Source of the DNA: Streptomyces qinglanensis
Lineage (GTDB): Bacteria; Actinomycetota; Actinomycetes; Streptomycetales; Streptomycetaceae
Direction: 5' to 3'
Assembly: GCF_900111245.1 (NCBI RefSeq)
Contig: NZ_FOGO01000020.1
Coordinates: 62,001 to 126,000 of the forward strand
DNA length: 64,000 bases
Part shown: in pieces, positions 39,021-48,026 of the stretch
Numbering within the stretch: position 1 is the stretch's first letter
How the letters are laid out: each line of letters opens with the position of its first letter
Program-made: the position numbers and the translations under genes
Notes under the pieces: model-generated
Database searches by the model: none
Told to the model about the DNA's origin: nothing
The model's input: only the letters and a program-made list of their open reading frames with translations

Positions 39021-40226
39021 TCAGTTCGCGTCGATGAGCGCGAGCTCGGGGTGGGCCGTACCCCCGTCGATGGCCGTGGAGGACAGGTGCGAGACGGCCC
39101 GGTCGTCCACCGGGTCGTTCGCCGGGTCGTCGTGCACCACCAGGTGCTCGTAGGTGGTGGCGCGCTGCGCCGGGACCCGGCCCGCCTTGCGGATCAGGTC
39201 GATCAGTTCCATCCGGTTGGAGCGGTGCTTGGCGCCCGCCGAGGAGACGACGTTCTCCTCCAGCATCACCGAGCCGAGGTCGTCGGCGCCGTAGTGCAGC
39301 GAGAGCTGCCCGATGTCCTTGCCGGTGGTCAGCCAGGAGCCCTGGATGTGGGCGACGTTGTCCAGGAAGATCCGCGCGATGGCGATCATCCGCAGGTACT
39401 CGAAGACGGTCGCCTGCGTCTGCCCCTTCAGATGGTTGTTCTCCGGCTGGTAGGTGTACGGGATGAAGGCCCGGAAGCCGCCGCTGCGGTCCTGCACGTC
39501 GCGGATCATCCGCAGGTGCTCGATCCGCTCGGCGTTGGTCTCGCCGGTGCCCATCAGCATGGTGGAGGTGGACTCGACACCGAGGTCGTGGGCGATCTCC
39601 ATGATCTCCAGCCAGCGCTCGCCCGACTCCTTGAGCGGGGCGATGGCCTTCCGGGGCCGCGCGGGCAGCAGTTCGGCACCGGCGCCCGCGAAGGAGTCGA
39701 GGCCCGCAGCGTGGATGCGCTCGATCGCCTCCCTCGGCGTCACACCGGAGATCCGCGCCATGTGCTCGACCTCGCTGGCCCCGAGCGAGTGGATGACCAG
39801 CTCCGGGAACGCCTTCTTGATCGCGGCGAAGTGCTCCTCGTAGTACTCCACGCCGAAGTCCGGGTGGTGGCCGCCCTGGAACATGATCTGGGTGCCGCCC
39901 AGCTCCACCGTCTCCGCGCAGCGGCGCAGGATGTCGTCCAGGTCGCGGATCCACACCTTGTCGCTCTTGGGCGAGGCGTAGAAGGCGCAGAACTTGCAGG
40001 CCGTCACGCACGAGTTGGTGTAGTTGATGTTCCGCTCGATGATGTACGTCGCGATGTGCTCGCTCCCGGCGTACCGGCGGCGGCGCGCCGTGTCGGCGGC
40101 GGCGCCCAGCGCGTGCAGGGGCGCGTAGCGGTAGAGGTCGAGTGCCTCCTCGGGGGTGACGCGCCCGCCGGTGGCGGCGCGGTCGAGGGCGGAGAGCAGG
40201 TCGGCTTCCGACACGTGCGCTGTCAC
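39021..40226 (-). CDS. mqnC: Cyclic dehypoxanthinyl futalosine synthase (radical SAM)
   Basis: Radical SAM enzyme of the futalosine pathway, cyclising dehypoxanthine futalosine (401 residues). The cluster motif is CVTACKFCAFY near residue 73 (CxxxCxxC), preceded by IIERNINYTN. GGTQIMFQGGHHPDFGVEYYEEHF near 110 and DSFAGAGAELL near 178 are typical of MqnC rather than MqnE. The GTG at 40226 has GGAGG 9 nt upstream. It shows that this organism uses the futalosine route rather than MenF-MenD. mqnB and mqnD are not in the window. Confidence 0.94.
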   Translation of the reverse strand: MTAHVSEADLLSALDRAATGGRVTPEEALDLYRYAPLHALGAAADTARRRRYAGSEHIATYIIERNINYTNSCVTACKFCAFYASPKSDKVWIRDLDDILRRCAETVELGGTQIMFQGGHHPDFGVEYYEEHFAAIKKAFPELVIHSLGASEVEHMARISGVTPREAIERIHAAGLDSFAGAGAELLPARPRKAIAPLKESGERWLEIMEIAHDLGVESTSTMLMGTGETNAERIEHLRMIRDVQDRSGGFRAFIPYTYQPENNHLKGQTQATVFEYLRMIAIARIFLDNVAHIQGSWLTTGKDIGQLSLHYGADDLGSVMLEENVVSSAGAKHRSNRMELIDLIRKAGRVPAQRATTYEHLVVHDDPANDPVDDRAVSHLSSTAIDGGTAHPELALIDAN

Positions 40227-40603
40227 CGTGGCGTCCCTCCAAAGGTCGCGCAATCGACACATCTCGCCGCTTACCACAGCACAGCGGCGCCGGACCAGCC
40301 TACGCCAGGGGTGCTCAGCCGATTTTCCGGAGTGTCCCCGTCGCGTATCGGCTGCTCTCCTCGTGCGACGCGCAGCGCAGCCGGTCGTCCCCGCGCGCAC
40401 AGCTCCGCGCTGGGCGCTGCGCCCCGGGCGTCGGCCACCCCGGGCGCCCGGCGGAACCCTCTTCCGGGAAGGCGAGGAAGCCCCGCCAGGTGCCGACGCA
40501 GTCCTCCGGCGCCCCGGAGCCGTCGCTGTCGGAACCGCTTCCGGACCCTCCCTCGCCGCGCGGCTGCTGCCGCAGCAGCAGCCCGCGGGTGGCCGGGCAG
40601 GGC
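40227..40603. other. Gap between mqnA and mqnC
   Basis: 377 bp between two minus-strand menaquinone genes. The mqnC-proximal part (40227-40310) is the likely leader and promoter of mqnC. The rest holds a possible decayed gene fragment, listed separately. No terminator-grade hairpin after mqnA was found. Confidence 0.4.
40315..40590 (-). pseudogene. Possible remnant of a C-terminal lipocalin-like domain
   Basis: An open minus-strand frame ends with DCVGTWRG about 65 residues before the stop and closes with YATGTLRKIG. Those two ends recall the first and last strands of a small extracytoplasmic domain that some Streptomyces kinases and lipoproteins carry after a Gly/Ser linker (SGSGSDSDGSG is here too). 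The middle is too short and Arg/Pro-rich, and no start codon exists outside mqnA. I read it as a decayed fragment, with low confidence. Confidence 0.25.
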
Positions 40604-41464
40604 TCAGGAGCGCAGCGTCTCCACCCGGACGTCGGGCGAAAACCCGGTGGTCGCACCGGTGCGGCGGGCGAACTCGACGACGCCTTCGAGCTGGCGCTCG
40701 CCGAACCGGAAGTCGAGCGTGGTGAAGTAGCGCTCCAGCGTGGCAGGCTCGAAGATCTCGTAGCGGGCCGCGTGCTCGGCGACCTGGTCGACCTGCTCCA
40801 TGGCCAGGTCGCGGGAGGCCAGGAAGGCCCGGTGCGTCTCGCGCACGGTCTCCGGGGCCCGCTCCAGGAAGTCGCGGCGCACGGCCCAGACCGCGAAGAC
40901 GAACGGCAGTCCCGTCCACTCCTTCCACAGCCGCCCCAGGTCGTGCACCTGGAGGTCCTGCTCGGGAAGCTGCCGCAGATACGCGCGCAGGCCCACGTCG
41001 CCGATGACGACGGCGGCGTCCGCCTCCTTCATCATCCGCTCCAGGTCGGGCGGGCACGTGTAGTACTCGGGCCGGACGCCGTAGCGCTCGGCGAGCAGCA
41101 ACTGGGCGAGCCGTACCGAGGTGCGCGACGTGGAGCCGAGCGCGACCCGGGCGCCGTCCAACTGGTCGAGCGGGACCCGCGAGACGATCTCGCAGGACAT
41201 CACGTCGCCGTCGCAGCCGACGGCGATGTCTGGGAGGGCGACCAGGTCGTCGGCGTTGCGCAGGAACTCCACGAGGGTGACGGGCCCCATGTCGAGCCGG
41301 CCGTCGATGATCATCTCGCTGAGCTTCTCGGGGGTGTCCCGGGTGAGGTCCAGGTCCAGCAGCGTGTGGGTGTGGACCAGGCCCCAGTACAGCGGAAGAC
41401 AATTGAGGAACTGGATGTGCGCGACGCGGGGGCGGGTGCGCACATGCCTCGGTTTCGCAGTCAC
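40604..41464 (-). CDS. mqnA: Chorismate dehydratase, futalosine pathway
   Basis: First enzyme of the futalosine pathway, turning chorismate into 3-enolpyruvylbenzoate (286 residues). It has the periplasmic-binding-protein-like fold of MqnA: RVAHIQFLNCLPLYWGL near residue 13, DMGPVTLVEFLRN near 58, ALGSTSRTSVRLAQLLL near 107, and ADAAVVIGDVGLRA near 147. The GTG at 41464 (TAKPRHVRTRPRVAH) matches relatives; the ribosome site there is weak (GGAGA very close). It lies 377 bp upstream of mqnC on the same strand. Confidence 0.93.
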   Translation of the reverse strand: MTAKPRHVRTRPRVAHIQFLNCLPLYWGLVHTHTLLDLDLTRDTPEKLSEMIIDGRLDMGPVTLVEFLRNADDLVALPDIAVGCDGDVMSCEIVSRVPLDQLDGARVALGSTSRTSVRLAQLLLAERYGVRPEYYTCPPDLERMMKEADAAVVIGDVGLRAYLRQLPEQDLQVHDLGRLWKEWTGLPFVFAVWAVRRDFLERAPETVRETHRAFLASRDLAMEQVDQVAEHAARYEIFEPATLERYFTTLDFRFGERQLEGVVEFARRTGATTGFSPDVRVETLRS

Positions 41465-41584
41465 TCTCCGGAGAGTACGCCCCGGTCCGCACCCCTTCGC
41501 GCGGGGTCCCGCGGCGGGGCGGGACGGATTCCTCCGCCGGGCTGTACGGGATTTTCCGCGGGCGTGGCGCATGATCCGCAGCCC

Positions 41585-41613
41585 TTCCACCGCGGGCCCC
41601 ACCGTGCTAGGCT
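41585..41613 (+). promoter_or_regulatory. Promoter of cspA
   Basis: TTCCAC and TAGGCT separated by 17 bp. The -10 fits the Streptomyces housekeeping form (TAGgcT). It would give a leader of about 125 nt before cspA, as is usual for cold-shock genes. Confidence 0.5.
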
Positions 41614-41746
41614 CAGAGCCAAGTTGCAGTTTGGTTTCCCTTGCAGTACAGAGCCTGCGGAGCATGTGACCGCGGGCTCTCGTCGTTTTCAGGCTTCTTT
41701 GTGGGTTCTGGGAGCAGGGACACCCTTATAGGCCCAAGGAGGGCTT

Positions 41747-41950
41747 ATGGCTACCGGAACCGTTAAGTGGTTCAACGCCGAAAAGGGCTTCGGTTTCATC
41801 GCCCAGGACGGCGGCGGTCCCGATGTCTTCGTCCACTACTCCGCGATCAACGCATCCGGTTTCCGCTCCCTCGAGGAGAACCAGATGGTCTCGTTCGATG
41901 TCACGCAGGGCCCCAAGGGCCCGCAGGCGGAGAACGTCACTGCGCAGTAG
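41747..41950 (+). CDS. cspA: Cold shock protein (CspA family)
   Basis: Single-stranded nucleic-acid-binding RNA chaperone (67 residues, one cold-shock domain). Both RNA-binding motifs are present: GTVKWFNAEKGFGFI at residues 4-18 (RNP1 KGFGFI) and DVFVHYSAI near 26 (RNP2 VFVHY). It starts at an ATG with AAGGAGG 4 nt upstream and is followed by a strong terminator, so it is monocistronic. The long leader suggests post-transcriptional control. Confidence 0.97.
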   Translation: MATGTVKWFNAEKGFGFIAQDGGGPDVFVHYSAINASGFRSLEENQMVSFDVTQGPKGPQAENVTAQ

Positions 41951-41971
41951 TCCCTGACTCTGCAGTATCCA

Positions 41972-42006
41972 AGGAGCCCCCGCCCCGGCGGGGGCTCCTG
42001 CCTTTT
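41972..42006 (+). terminator. Terminator of cspA with T-run
   Basis: A 12-13-bp stem (41972-41984 with 41987-41999) followed by CCTTTT, 21 bp after the stop. One of the few terminators here with a T-run. Confidence 0.85.
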
Positions 42007-42147
42007 CCGGTGCCTTTCCGGAACGATGCGGCCCAGTGCGGCCGGAACCGGGACCGCCGCGGGGCCGGCCCCCGCGCCCGGCCCCGTGCATCCGGCCCCG
42101 TGCGGCCGTGCACCGGCGCCGCTCCGCATCGCAGCCGCTCCGCCGCA

Positions 42148-42230
42148 CTCTCCGGGCCCCGGCCTCTCCAGGCTCCGGCCTCGGGCCTGGCCTCTCCGGG
42201 CTCCGGACTCTCCGGGCTCCGGTCTCTCCG
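42148..42230. repeat. Degenerate 15-bp repeats in a gene-free stretch
   Basis: The 330 bp between the cspA terminator and the RpiB-type gene hold no gene. Four copies of CTCTCCGGGCTCCGG or a one-base variant begin at 42148, 42164, 42192 and 42208, and a partial copy starts at 42224; copies within each pair are 16 bp apart. Confidence 0.7.
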
Positions 42231-42337
42231 TTCGCGGGGTCTCGTCCCGGAGGCCGGCCGGATACCGGCCCGCCTCCGGTAGCGGCACCCGGCGGCGCCG
42301 CACCTCCCCCCGCGGGATGCGGCGCCCCCGGATGCGG

Positions 42338-42829
42338 TCAGCAGCCCTGTTCGTACTCGGCTATCGCGGCGACCTTCGCCGCCGAGGCCGACCCCTCGTC
42401 GAAGTGCTGGTCCAGCCATTCGTCGGCCAGGGTGCGGGCCAGTTCCAGGCCGATGACCCGCTGGCCGAAGCAGAGCACCTGCGCATTGTTGCTCAGGACG
42501 GAACGCTGCACGGAGTAGCTGTCGTGCGCGGTGACGGCCCGGATGCCGGGCACCTTGTTGGCGCTGATGGCGACGCCCAGCCCGGTGCCGCAGACCAGCA
42601 GCGCCCGGTCGGCCTCGCCCTCGGCCACCCGGCGGGCGGCCTCCACGGCGACGTGCGGATAGGCCCGGCCGCGGTCCGTACCGCCGCCGCCGACCCCGAC
42701 GTCGGTGACCTCGGCCACCCGGGCGTCGCCCAGCAGGTCCTTCTTGAGGGCTTCCTTGTAGTCGAGGCCCGCGTCGTCGCAGCCCACGACGACACGGAGA
42801 GGCCGGGGCGCTGCGGGGGTGCTGCTCAT
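42338..42829 (-). CDS. RpiB/LacA/LacB-family sugar-phosphate isomerase
   Basis: Aldose-ketose phosphate isomerase of the RpiB fold (163 residues). VVVGCDDAGLDYKEAL near residue 13, the catalytic-Cys loop LLVCGTGLGVAISANKVPGIRA near 77 and NNAQVLCFGQRVIG near 113 are the family marks. It is last in a minus-strand unit after a DhaK-DhaL kinase. In Mycobacterium smegmatis an RpiB homologue (DerI) next to a DhaK-type kinase (DerK) turns D-erythrulose 4-phosphate into D-erythrose 4-phosphate, so a tetrulose phosphate is a good guess here. Ribose 5-phosphate or another ketose phosphate is possible. AGGAGG lies 8 nt before the ATG. Confidence 0.88.
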   Translation of the reverse strand: MSSTPAAPRPLRVVVGCDDAGLDYKEALKKDLLGDARVAEVTDVGVGGGGTDRGRAYPHVAVEAARRVAEGEADRALLVCGTGLGVAISANKVPGIRAVTAHDSYSVQRSVLSNNAQVLCFGQRVIGLELARTLADEWLDQHFDEGSASAAKVAAIAEYEQGC

Positions 42830-42876
42830 GGTGGTTCCTCCTGACGGGAGTGGGCGGTCCGCGGGCGCGGCGCCGC

Positions 42877-44631
42877 TCAGCGGGCGGGTTCTGCGGCGGG
42901 TCCGGCGGTGGCGGCGACCGCGCCCAGGACCAGCGCCAGCGAGGTGGCGCCGGGGTCCGGGGTGCCGACGCTGCGCTCGGCCAGCGGCCGGGCGCGGCCC
43001 CGCTTCGGGCGCAGTCCGGCGGTGGCCTCGGCGGCGGCGCGGGCCGTCTCCGCGGCGGCGGCGAACGCCTCGGCGGGGGAGCCGCCCGCCGCCAGCCGCT
43101 CCTCGAAGGCCGTCACGAACGGGTCGAGCGCGTCGACCAGCGTCTTGTCGCCGGGCTCCGCCTTGCCGAGCGAGGTGACGGCCGCCAGCGCGGCGCGCGC
43201 GCCCGCCGCGAGCTCTCCGGCCTCGGGGGCGCGGTCGGCGGGCAGCGCGGAGCCGAACGCGCGCAGCCCCGCGCCCCACAGCGCTCCGGAGGTGCCGCCC
43301 GCGTCCGCGGCCCAGGCGTCCCCGGCGGCACCGAGCAGCGCGGCCGGTGCCGCGTTCGCGTCCCGCGCCTGCTCGGCGGCGGCGAGCGCCGCGTCCACGC
43401 CCTTGCTCATGCCGCGCCCGTGGTCGCCGTCCCCGGCGACGGCGTCGAGCCGGCCGAGGGCCTCCTCCTCGTCGTGCAGCAGGGTGCGGGCCGCCCGGAG
43501 GGCCTGCACCGCGGCGGTCGCGGCGGCGACCGCCTCCCCGGTCGCGGTGGCGGGCTCGTCGTGCGCGCGGGCGGCCGCGGCCCGGCGCGGGGCCGCCGCC
43601 TCGCCGGTCCGGGACGGGGCCGCCGCGTCGAGACGGCCCCGGCGGTAGGCGGGGGTGTCGGCGGGTGCGAGCCACAGCCGCTCCAGCTCGTCGTCCAGCC
43701 AGGTGAGGGTCAGCGAGCAGCCCGCCATGTCCAGCGAGGTGACCAGCTCGCCCACCTCGGCACGTACCGGCTCCAGCCCGGCCTCGGTCAGCAGTTCGAC
43801 CACCGACGCCCACAGGACGTACAGCTCCTCGTACTTGGTGGCGCCCAGGCCGTTGAGCAGGACCGCCACCCGGTTGCTGTCGCCCGCGGCGGCGGGCCGC
43901 TCGGCCAGCAGCCCCTCCACCAGAGTGCGGGCCAGGTCGGCGGCCGTCGTCAGGTCGCTCTCGCGCACCCCGGGCTCGCCGTGGATGCCCAGACCGAGGC
44001 CCAGCCGGCCGTCCGGGACGGTGAACAGCGGCTCGCGCTGTCCGGGCAGCGTGCACCCGGCGAAGGCGACGCCGAGCGAGCGGGTGCGGTCGTTGGTGCG
44101 CTCCGCCACCCGGACCACCTCCTCCAGGCTCGCGCCCTCCTCGGCCGCTGCGGAGGCCGTCTTGTAGACGGTGAACCCCCCGGCGATGCCGCGGCGCCGC
44201 TCCGTCTCGGCGGCGGGGGCGCTGGCGACGTCGTCGGTGACGGCGAAGCAGCGGGCCGGTATGCCCTCGCCGGTCAGCCGCTCGGCCGCCTGGCCGAAGT
44301 TCATGACGTCGCCCGCGTAGTTGCCGAACATGAACAGCACACCCGCGCCGGTCTCGGCCTCCGCCGCCACGGAGTACGCCTGCGCGGCGGACGGTGAGGT
44401 GAAGACGTTGCCGATCACGGAGCCGTCGGCGAACCCCGGGCCGACCACGCCGCAGAAGGCCGGGTAGTGGCCGGAGCCGCCGCCGGTCAGCACCGCGACC
44501 TTGGCGGTGCCGGGGCGGTGTGCCCGCACCACGCCGCCGGGCACCGCGCGGACGTGGTCGGGGTGGGCCGCGGTGAAGCCGTGGACCATGTCCTCGGCGA
44601 AGCGGGCCGGGTCGTTGAATACGCGTGTCAT
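42877..44631 (-). CDS. DhaK-DhaL fusion kinase (dihydroxyacetone / erythrulose kinase type)
   Basis: ATP-dependent ketose kinase with both halves in one chain (584 residues). The DhaK half (1-330) has VAVLTGGGSGHYPAFCGVVG near 47, GNYAGDVMNFGQA near 102 and the His that binds the substrate carbonyl in GLGLGIHGEPGV near 220. After an Ala-rich linker near 340-380 the DhaL half shows the Mg-binding loop AVAGDGDHGRGM near 398 and DAGGTSGALWGAGL near 440. The single-chain form is ATP-dependent, not PTS-linked. Paired here with an RpiB-type isomerase, an FGGY kinase and a polyol permease, which favours erythrulose or another ketose over dihydroxyacetone. GGAG is 6 nt before the ATG. Confidence 0.9.
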   Translation of the reverse strand: MTRVFNDPARFAEDMVHGFTAAHPDHVRAVPGGVVRAHRPGTAKVAVLTGGGSGHYPAFCGVVGPGFADGSVIGNVFTSPSAAQAYSVAAEAETGAGVLFMFGNYAGDVMNFGQAAERLTGEGIPARCFAVTDDVASAPAAETERRRGIAGGFTVYKTASAAAEEGASLEEVVRVAERTNDRTRSLGVAFAGCTLPGQREPLFTVPDGRLGLGLGIHGEPGVRESDLTTAADLARTLVEGLLAERPAAAGDSNRVAVLLNGLGATKYEELYVLWASVVELLTEAGLEPVRAEVGELVTSLDMAGCSLTLTWLDDELERLWLAPADTPAYRRGRLDAAAPSRTGEAAAPRRAAAARAHDEPATATGEAVAAATAAVQALRAARTLLHDEEEALGRLDAVAGDGDHGRGMSKGVDAALAAAEQARDANAAPAALLGAAGDAWAADAGGTSGALWGAGLRAFGSALPADRAPEAGELAAGARAALAAVTSLGKAEPGDKTLVDALDPFVTAFEERLAAGGSPAEAFAAAAETARAAAEATAGLRPKRGRARPLAERSVGTPDPGATSLALVLGAVAATAGPAAEPAR

Positions 44632-44725
44632 GGGGGACTCCAGCAGGTTGGGGTGGCCCCGCGGCGGCCCGGGCGGCGCGGGCGCCGGGAGGCGCGGGCC
44701 GCGGGCCGGGCCGGCGGGGCCGGGC

Positions 44726-46210
44726 TCACCAGGACCGGCGGGCGGTTTCCAGGGTGTCGAGGTAGCGGCGGTAGCCGTCCTCGTAGAAGGCGACGGCCTC
44801 CGCGTCGGCCCGGGCGACCCGGGAACCGTCCCCGCCCGGCCCGGCGACCCCGCCACCATCGCCGCCGGACCCGGCAGCAGCGTCCGCGCCGAGGGCGCGC
44901 CAAGCCACCCGCGCGGCGCCGCGGATGCCCACGGCGTCCTCGCGTACATGCACGTCCCGGCCGAGGACACCGGCGAAGATGCGGCCCCACTCGCCGGAGC
45001 GGGCGCCGCCGCCGCAGGCGGTGATCGCACCGTCCACGCCGAGGGTCTCCAGGCAGTGCCGGGCCGAGTAGGCCACGGCTTCGCACAGCGCCCGTACCAG
45101 ATCGGCGCGGCTGGTCAGCGGGGAGAGCCCGTCGAGCCGGCCGCGGGCGCGGGCGTCCACGAAGGGGGCCCGCTCGCCACTGGTGGACAGGAACGGCAGC
45201 GCCGTGACCCCGGCCGCGCCGTAGGGGGACCGGGCGAGCAGCGCGTCGAGTTCCTCGATCCGCACCCCGAGCATGCCCAGCAGCCAGTCCAGCCCCGCGG
45301 TGCCGATCATGGCGGGCATGACCCGCAGATAGCGGTCCTCGTACGGGGTGGCCAGCACCATGCCCGCGGCCTCGTCCCCGGCGCCGGGCGCGGGGTCGGA
45401 GCTGAGGACCTGGCAGGCGAGGGTGGTCCCGATGATGAGATTGCCCTGGCCGACCTGCTCCAGACCGGAGCCGAATCCGCAGGCGGGGATGTCGAAGGGA
45501 CCGGCGCTGACCGGGAGTCCGGAGGGCAGTCCGAGCTCCGCGGCGACCTTGGGCAGCAGCCCGAACAGCGCGCCGGGCGGTGCCGGTTCGGCGAGCAGCC
45601 CGCGCCAGCGGCTCAGCCCGCACAGTTCCAGGGCCTCGTCGTCGTAGGTGCGGCGGGCCGCGTCCAGGAACGGGACCGAGGCGTCGGAGGCGTCGACGGT
45701 GCGGGCGCCGGTGAAGCGCTGCGCGATGGCGTCGACGCAGTACCCGGCCACGTCGGCCGCGGCCAGCCGCTCGGGCTCGTGCTCGGCGAGATGCGCGAGG
45801 AGCGGACCGGCGGCGCCGGGGAACATCCCGGCCCCGGTGCGCCGGTGGACCTCGCGGGCTGTGCCGTCGGCCGCCCAGGCGTCCAGCACGTCGGCGGCGC
45901 GGCCGTCCATCCAGGACAGCGCGCGGCCCACGGGGCGGCCGTCGGCGTCCCGCAGCCACAGCCCGTCCCCCTGGCCGGTGAGCGCGAGGGCTTCGACGGG
46001 CTCGTCGGGGGAGAACTGCGCGGCGTCGGCCACGGCCGCCCGTACGACGGTGACGACGGTGCCGATGACCTCGTCCATGTCCTGCTCGACGCGGTTGCCC
46101 GGCAGCGTGTACAGCGTGCTGCGGGCCTCGTGCGCGGGGCCGGTGCGCCCGTCGCGGGCGATGAGCTGCGCCTTGGTGACCGAGGTCCCGACGTCGACCC
46201 CGACGATCAT
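44726..46210 (-). CDS. FGGY-family carbohydrate kinase
   Basis: Sugar or polyol kinase of the FGGY family (494 residues). The ATP-binding start is GVDVGTSVTKAQLI at residue 4; ALTGQGDGLWL near 75 and SWMDGRAADVLDAW near 99 shape the sugar site; the catalytic Asp is in SAGPFDIPACGFGSG near 240; the second half has FLSTSGERAPFVDARARG near 340 and ITACGGGARSGEWGRIFAGVLG near 402. These blocks look most like the L-xylulose/erythritol kinase branch, but specificity cannot be read by eye. A Gly/Ala/Asp-rich insert occurs near 445-465. The ATG overlaps the stop of the dehydrogenase gene (ATGA). Confidence 0.9.
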   Translation of the reverse strand: MIVGVDVGTSVTKAQLIARDGRTGPAHEARSTLYTLPGNRVEQDMDEVIGTVVTVVRAAVADAAQFSPDEPVEALALTGQGDGLWLRDADGRPVGRALSWMDGRAADVLDAWAADGTAREVHRRTGAGMFPGAAGPLLAHLAEHEPERLAAADVAGYCVDAIAQRFTGARTVDASDASVPFLDAARRTYDDEALELCGLSRWRGLLAEPAPPGALFGLLPKVAAELGLPSGLPVSAGPFDIPACGFGSGLEQVGQGNLIIGTTLACQVLSSDPAPGAGDEAAGMVLATPYEDRYLRVMPAMIGTAGLDWLLGMLGVRIEELDALLARSPYGAAGVTALPFLSTSGERAPFVDARARGRLDGLSPLTSRADLVRALCEAVAYSARHCLETLGVDGAITACGGGARSGEWGRIFAGVLGRDVHVREDAVGIRGAARVAWRALGADAAAGSGGDGGGVAGPGGDGSRVARADAEAVAFYEDGYRRYLDTLETARRSW

Positions 46211-47310
46211 GACCGCGGTCCTCGCCCTGCGGCCCCGGTGGTCTCGAACACCTCCGGGTTCACGACGAACTCGGGGCGCTCCCCGCGCAGGTACGCCGCC
46301 GCCTGGGCCGCGGTGACGGCCGCGGCGCGGTCGGCGGTCTGCCGGGTGGCGCCCGCCAGGTGCGGGGTGGTGATGACGTTCGGCGCGCGGTGCAGCGGCC
46401 AGTCGGCGGGCGGCGGCTCGACGTCGTACACGTCCAGCGCCAGCGCGCCCAGCCGGCCGGATTCCAGCAGCGCGGGCAGCGGCGCGTAGTCCATGAGTTC
46501 GCCGCGCGCCGAGTTGACCAGGACGGCGCCCTCGGGCAACAGCTCGAGGTTGTCGGCGTTGAGCAGGTGCCGGGTCTCGGGGGTGACCCGGGCGTGCAGG
46601 CTGACCACGGAGCTGCGGCGCAGCAGTTCCTCCAGCGCCACCGGTTCGACGCCGTCCGCCTGCGCCTTCGCCGGGTCGGCGTAGGGGTCGGCGACCAGCA
46701 CCGTGGAGCCGAAGGCGCGCAGCACGCGGGCGACGATCGCGCCGATGGCGCCGTAGCCGACGAGTCCGACGGTGGTGCCGTCCAGCTCGATGCCCGCGTT
46801 CTCGACGGCGTAGTAGTCGCCGCGCCAGGTGCCCTTCTTCAGCTCCGCGTCGGAGGCGGGGATGCGGCGCAGCGCGGCGAGCATCAGCCCGAGCGCGAAC
46901 TCGGCGGCGGCCGCGGCGTTGCGGCCGGGGGCGAAGGTGACCGGGATGCCCGCCCGGGTGGCCGCCGCCACGTCGACGTTGACCGGGCCGCCGCGGGCCA
47001 CCGAGATCAGCTCCAGGTTCGGTGCCTCGCGGATCACCCGCTCGGTGAACGGTGCCATCTGGACGAGCGCGACCCGGGCGTCGCCGAGCGCTTCGAGCAG
47101 CTCGTCCTCGGTGCCGCTGGCCTCCTTGACATTGCCGACCGGGCCGAAGGGAGTGTGCGGCCACGGGGTGGTCTGGGTGCGGAACTCCAGCCGGACGCCG
47201 GGCGCCGTCTCCCGCAGCGCTGCCTCCAGCGCGTCGACGAAGAGCCCGGGGGCGATGAAGTGGTCGCCGGAGGCCAGCACTCGGGTCGGCTCGGCTGTCG
47301 GGTCCGTCAT
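46207..47310 (-). CDS. D-isomer-specific 2-hydroxyacid dehydrogenase
   Basis: NAD-dependent dehydrogenase of the phosphoglycerate/glycerate dehydrogenase superfamily (367 residues). The NAD loop is VGLVGYGAIGAIVARVLRAFG near 193; catalytic Arg in VNSARGELMDY near 275, Glu in VYDVEPP near 307 and His in TTPHLAGATRQTA near 325. It lies between an FGGY kinase and a HAD phosphatase with four-base overlaps on both sides, so it belongs to the same catabolic pathway. It might oxidise a sugar acid or reduce an alpha-keto acid; the substrate is unknown. Confidence 0.9.
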   Translation of the reverse strand: MTDPTAEPTRVLASGDHFIAPGLFVDALEAALRETAPGVRLEFRTQTTPWPHTPFGPVGNVKEASGTEDELLEALGDARVALVQMAPFTERVIREAPNLELISVARGGPVNVDVAAATRAGIPVTFAPGRNAAAAAEFALGLMLAALRRIPASDAELKKGTWRGDYYAVENAGIELDGTTVGLVGYGAIGAIVARVLRAFGSTVLVADPYADPAKAQADGVEPVALEELLRRSSVVSLHARVTPETRHLLNADNLELLPEGAVLVNSARGELMDYAPLPALLESGRLGALALDVYDVEPPPADWPLHRAPNVITTPHLAGATRQTADRAAAVTAAQAAAYLRGERPEFVVNPEVFETTGAAGRGPRS

Positions 47311-47996
47311 GCCGGGTCTCCTTCCTGGAGCGGGGAGCCCTCCGGGAGCCGGGAGAGCAGGAAGCGGCGTACGTCGTCGTGGTCGGACGAGGCGTGGACG
47401 GCCCCGGCCAGGGCGTCCTCGGCCGGCGGGTAGCCGGGGTTGGGGATGGCGACGACCGTCATCCCGGCGGCCGCCGCGGCCCGCAGCCCGTTGCTGGAGT
47501 CCTCGACCGCCAGGCAGTCCGCCGCGGGGACGCCGAGCTTGCCGGCGGCCGCGAGGTAGACGTCCGGGCTGGGCTTGCCGCGCGGGACCTCGGCGCTGGA
47601 GACGGTGGCCTTGAAGTGGTGGTCGACTCCATGGTGCGCGAGGACGGCGTCGATCACGCGGCGCGGCGCGGACGAGGCGAGTGCGATCGGGCCGCGCGCC
47701 GCGGTGTCGGCGATCATCGCGCGGGCGCCGGTCAGCAGTTCGATCTCGCCGTCCTCGAGCGCCTGGATCATGCCGTCCACGACGGTGCGCTCGGTGTCGG
47801 GGGCGCTGTCGCCCGCACCGGCGAACTCGGTGAGGAAGGCGGCCCACTCCGGGGCGCTCATCCCCTGGCAGCTCTTGGTCTGCTCGGGTCCCCACTGCTT
47901 GCCGCGCTCGGCGGCGAACGCGGTCCACAGCCGCTCCCAGAGATGCTCGCTCTCGACGAGCACTCCGTCCATGTCAAACACCACTGCATCGGCCAC
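47307..47996 (-). CDS. HAD-superfamily phosphatase / phosphoglucomutase-like hydrolase
   Basis: Haloacid-dehalogenase-like hydrolase (229 residues), first gene of the minus-strand carbohydrate unit. Motif I is VVFDMDGVLVES at residue 5 (Asp nucleophile and second Asp), motif II ALASSAP near 105, motif III Lys in VPRGKPSPDVYLAAAGKLG near 140, motif IV AVEDSSNGLRAA near 166. The cap lies between motifs I and II. Members act on sugar phosphates or remove damaged ones. GAGGAG lies 9 nt before the GTG start. Its promoter faces the DeoR gene. Confidence 0.9.
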   Translation of the reverse strand: MADAVVFDMDGVLVESEHLWERLWTAFAAERGKQWGPEQTKSCQGMSAPEWAAFLTEFAGAGDSAPDTERTVVDGMIQALEDGEIELLTGARAMIADTAARGPIALASSAPRRVIDAVLAHHGVDHHFKATVSSAEVPRGKPSPDVYLAAAGKLGVPAADCLAVEDSSNGLRAAAAAGMTVVAIPNPGYPPAEDALAGAVHASSDHDDVRRFLLSRLPEGSPLQEGDPA

Positions 47997-48026
47997 GGCC
48001 GGAACTCCTCACCTTCGGCTCCCAGA

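Noticed and set aside
35374..39153. A 1259-codon open frame on the plus strand
   Set aside because: Antisense shadow of the zinc-ribbon membrane protein and menG; low-complexity Gly/Arg/Gln composition and no domain.
42338..47996. Classical erythritol (ery) operon
   Set aside because: FGGY kinase and RpiB-type isomerase fit, but EryB-type dehydrogenase and EryC/EryH-type isomerases are missing and a DhaK-DhaL kinase is added.
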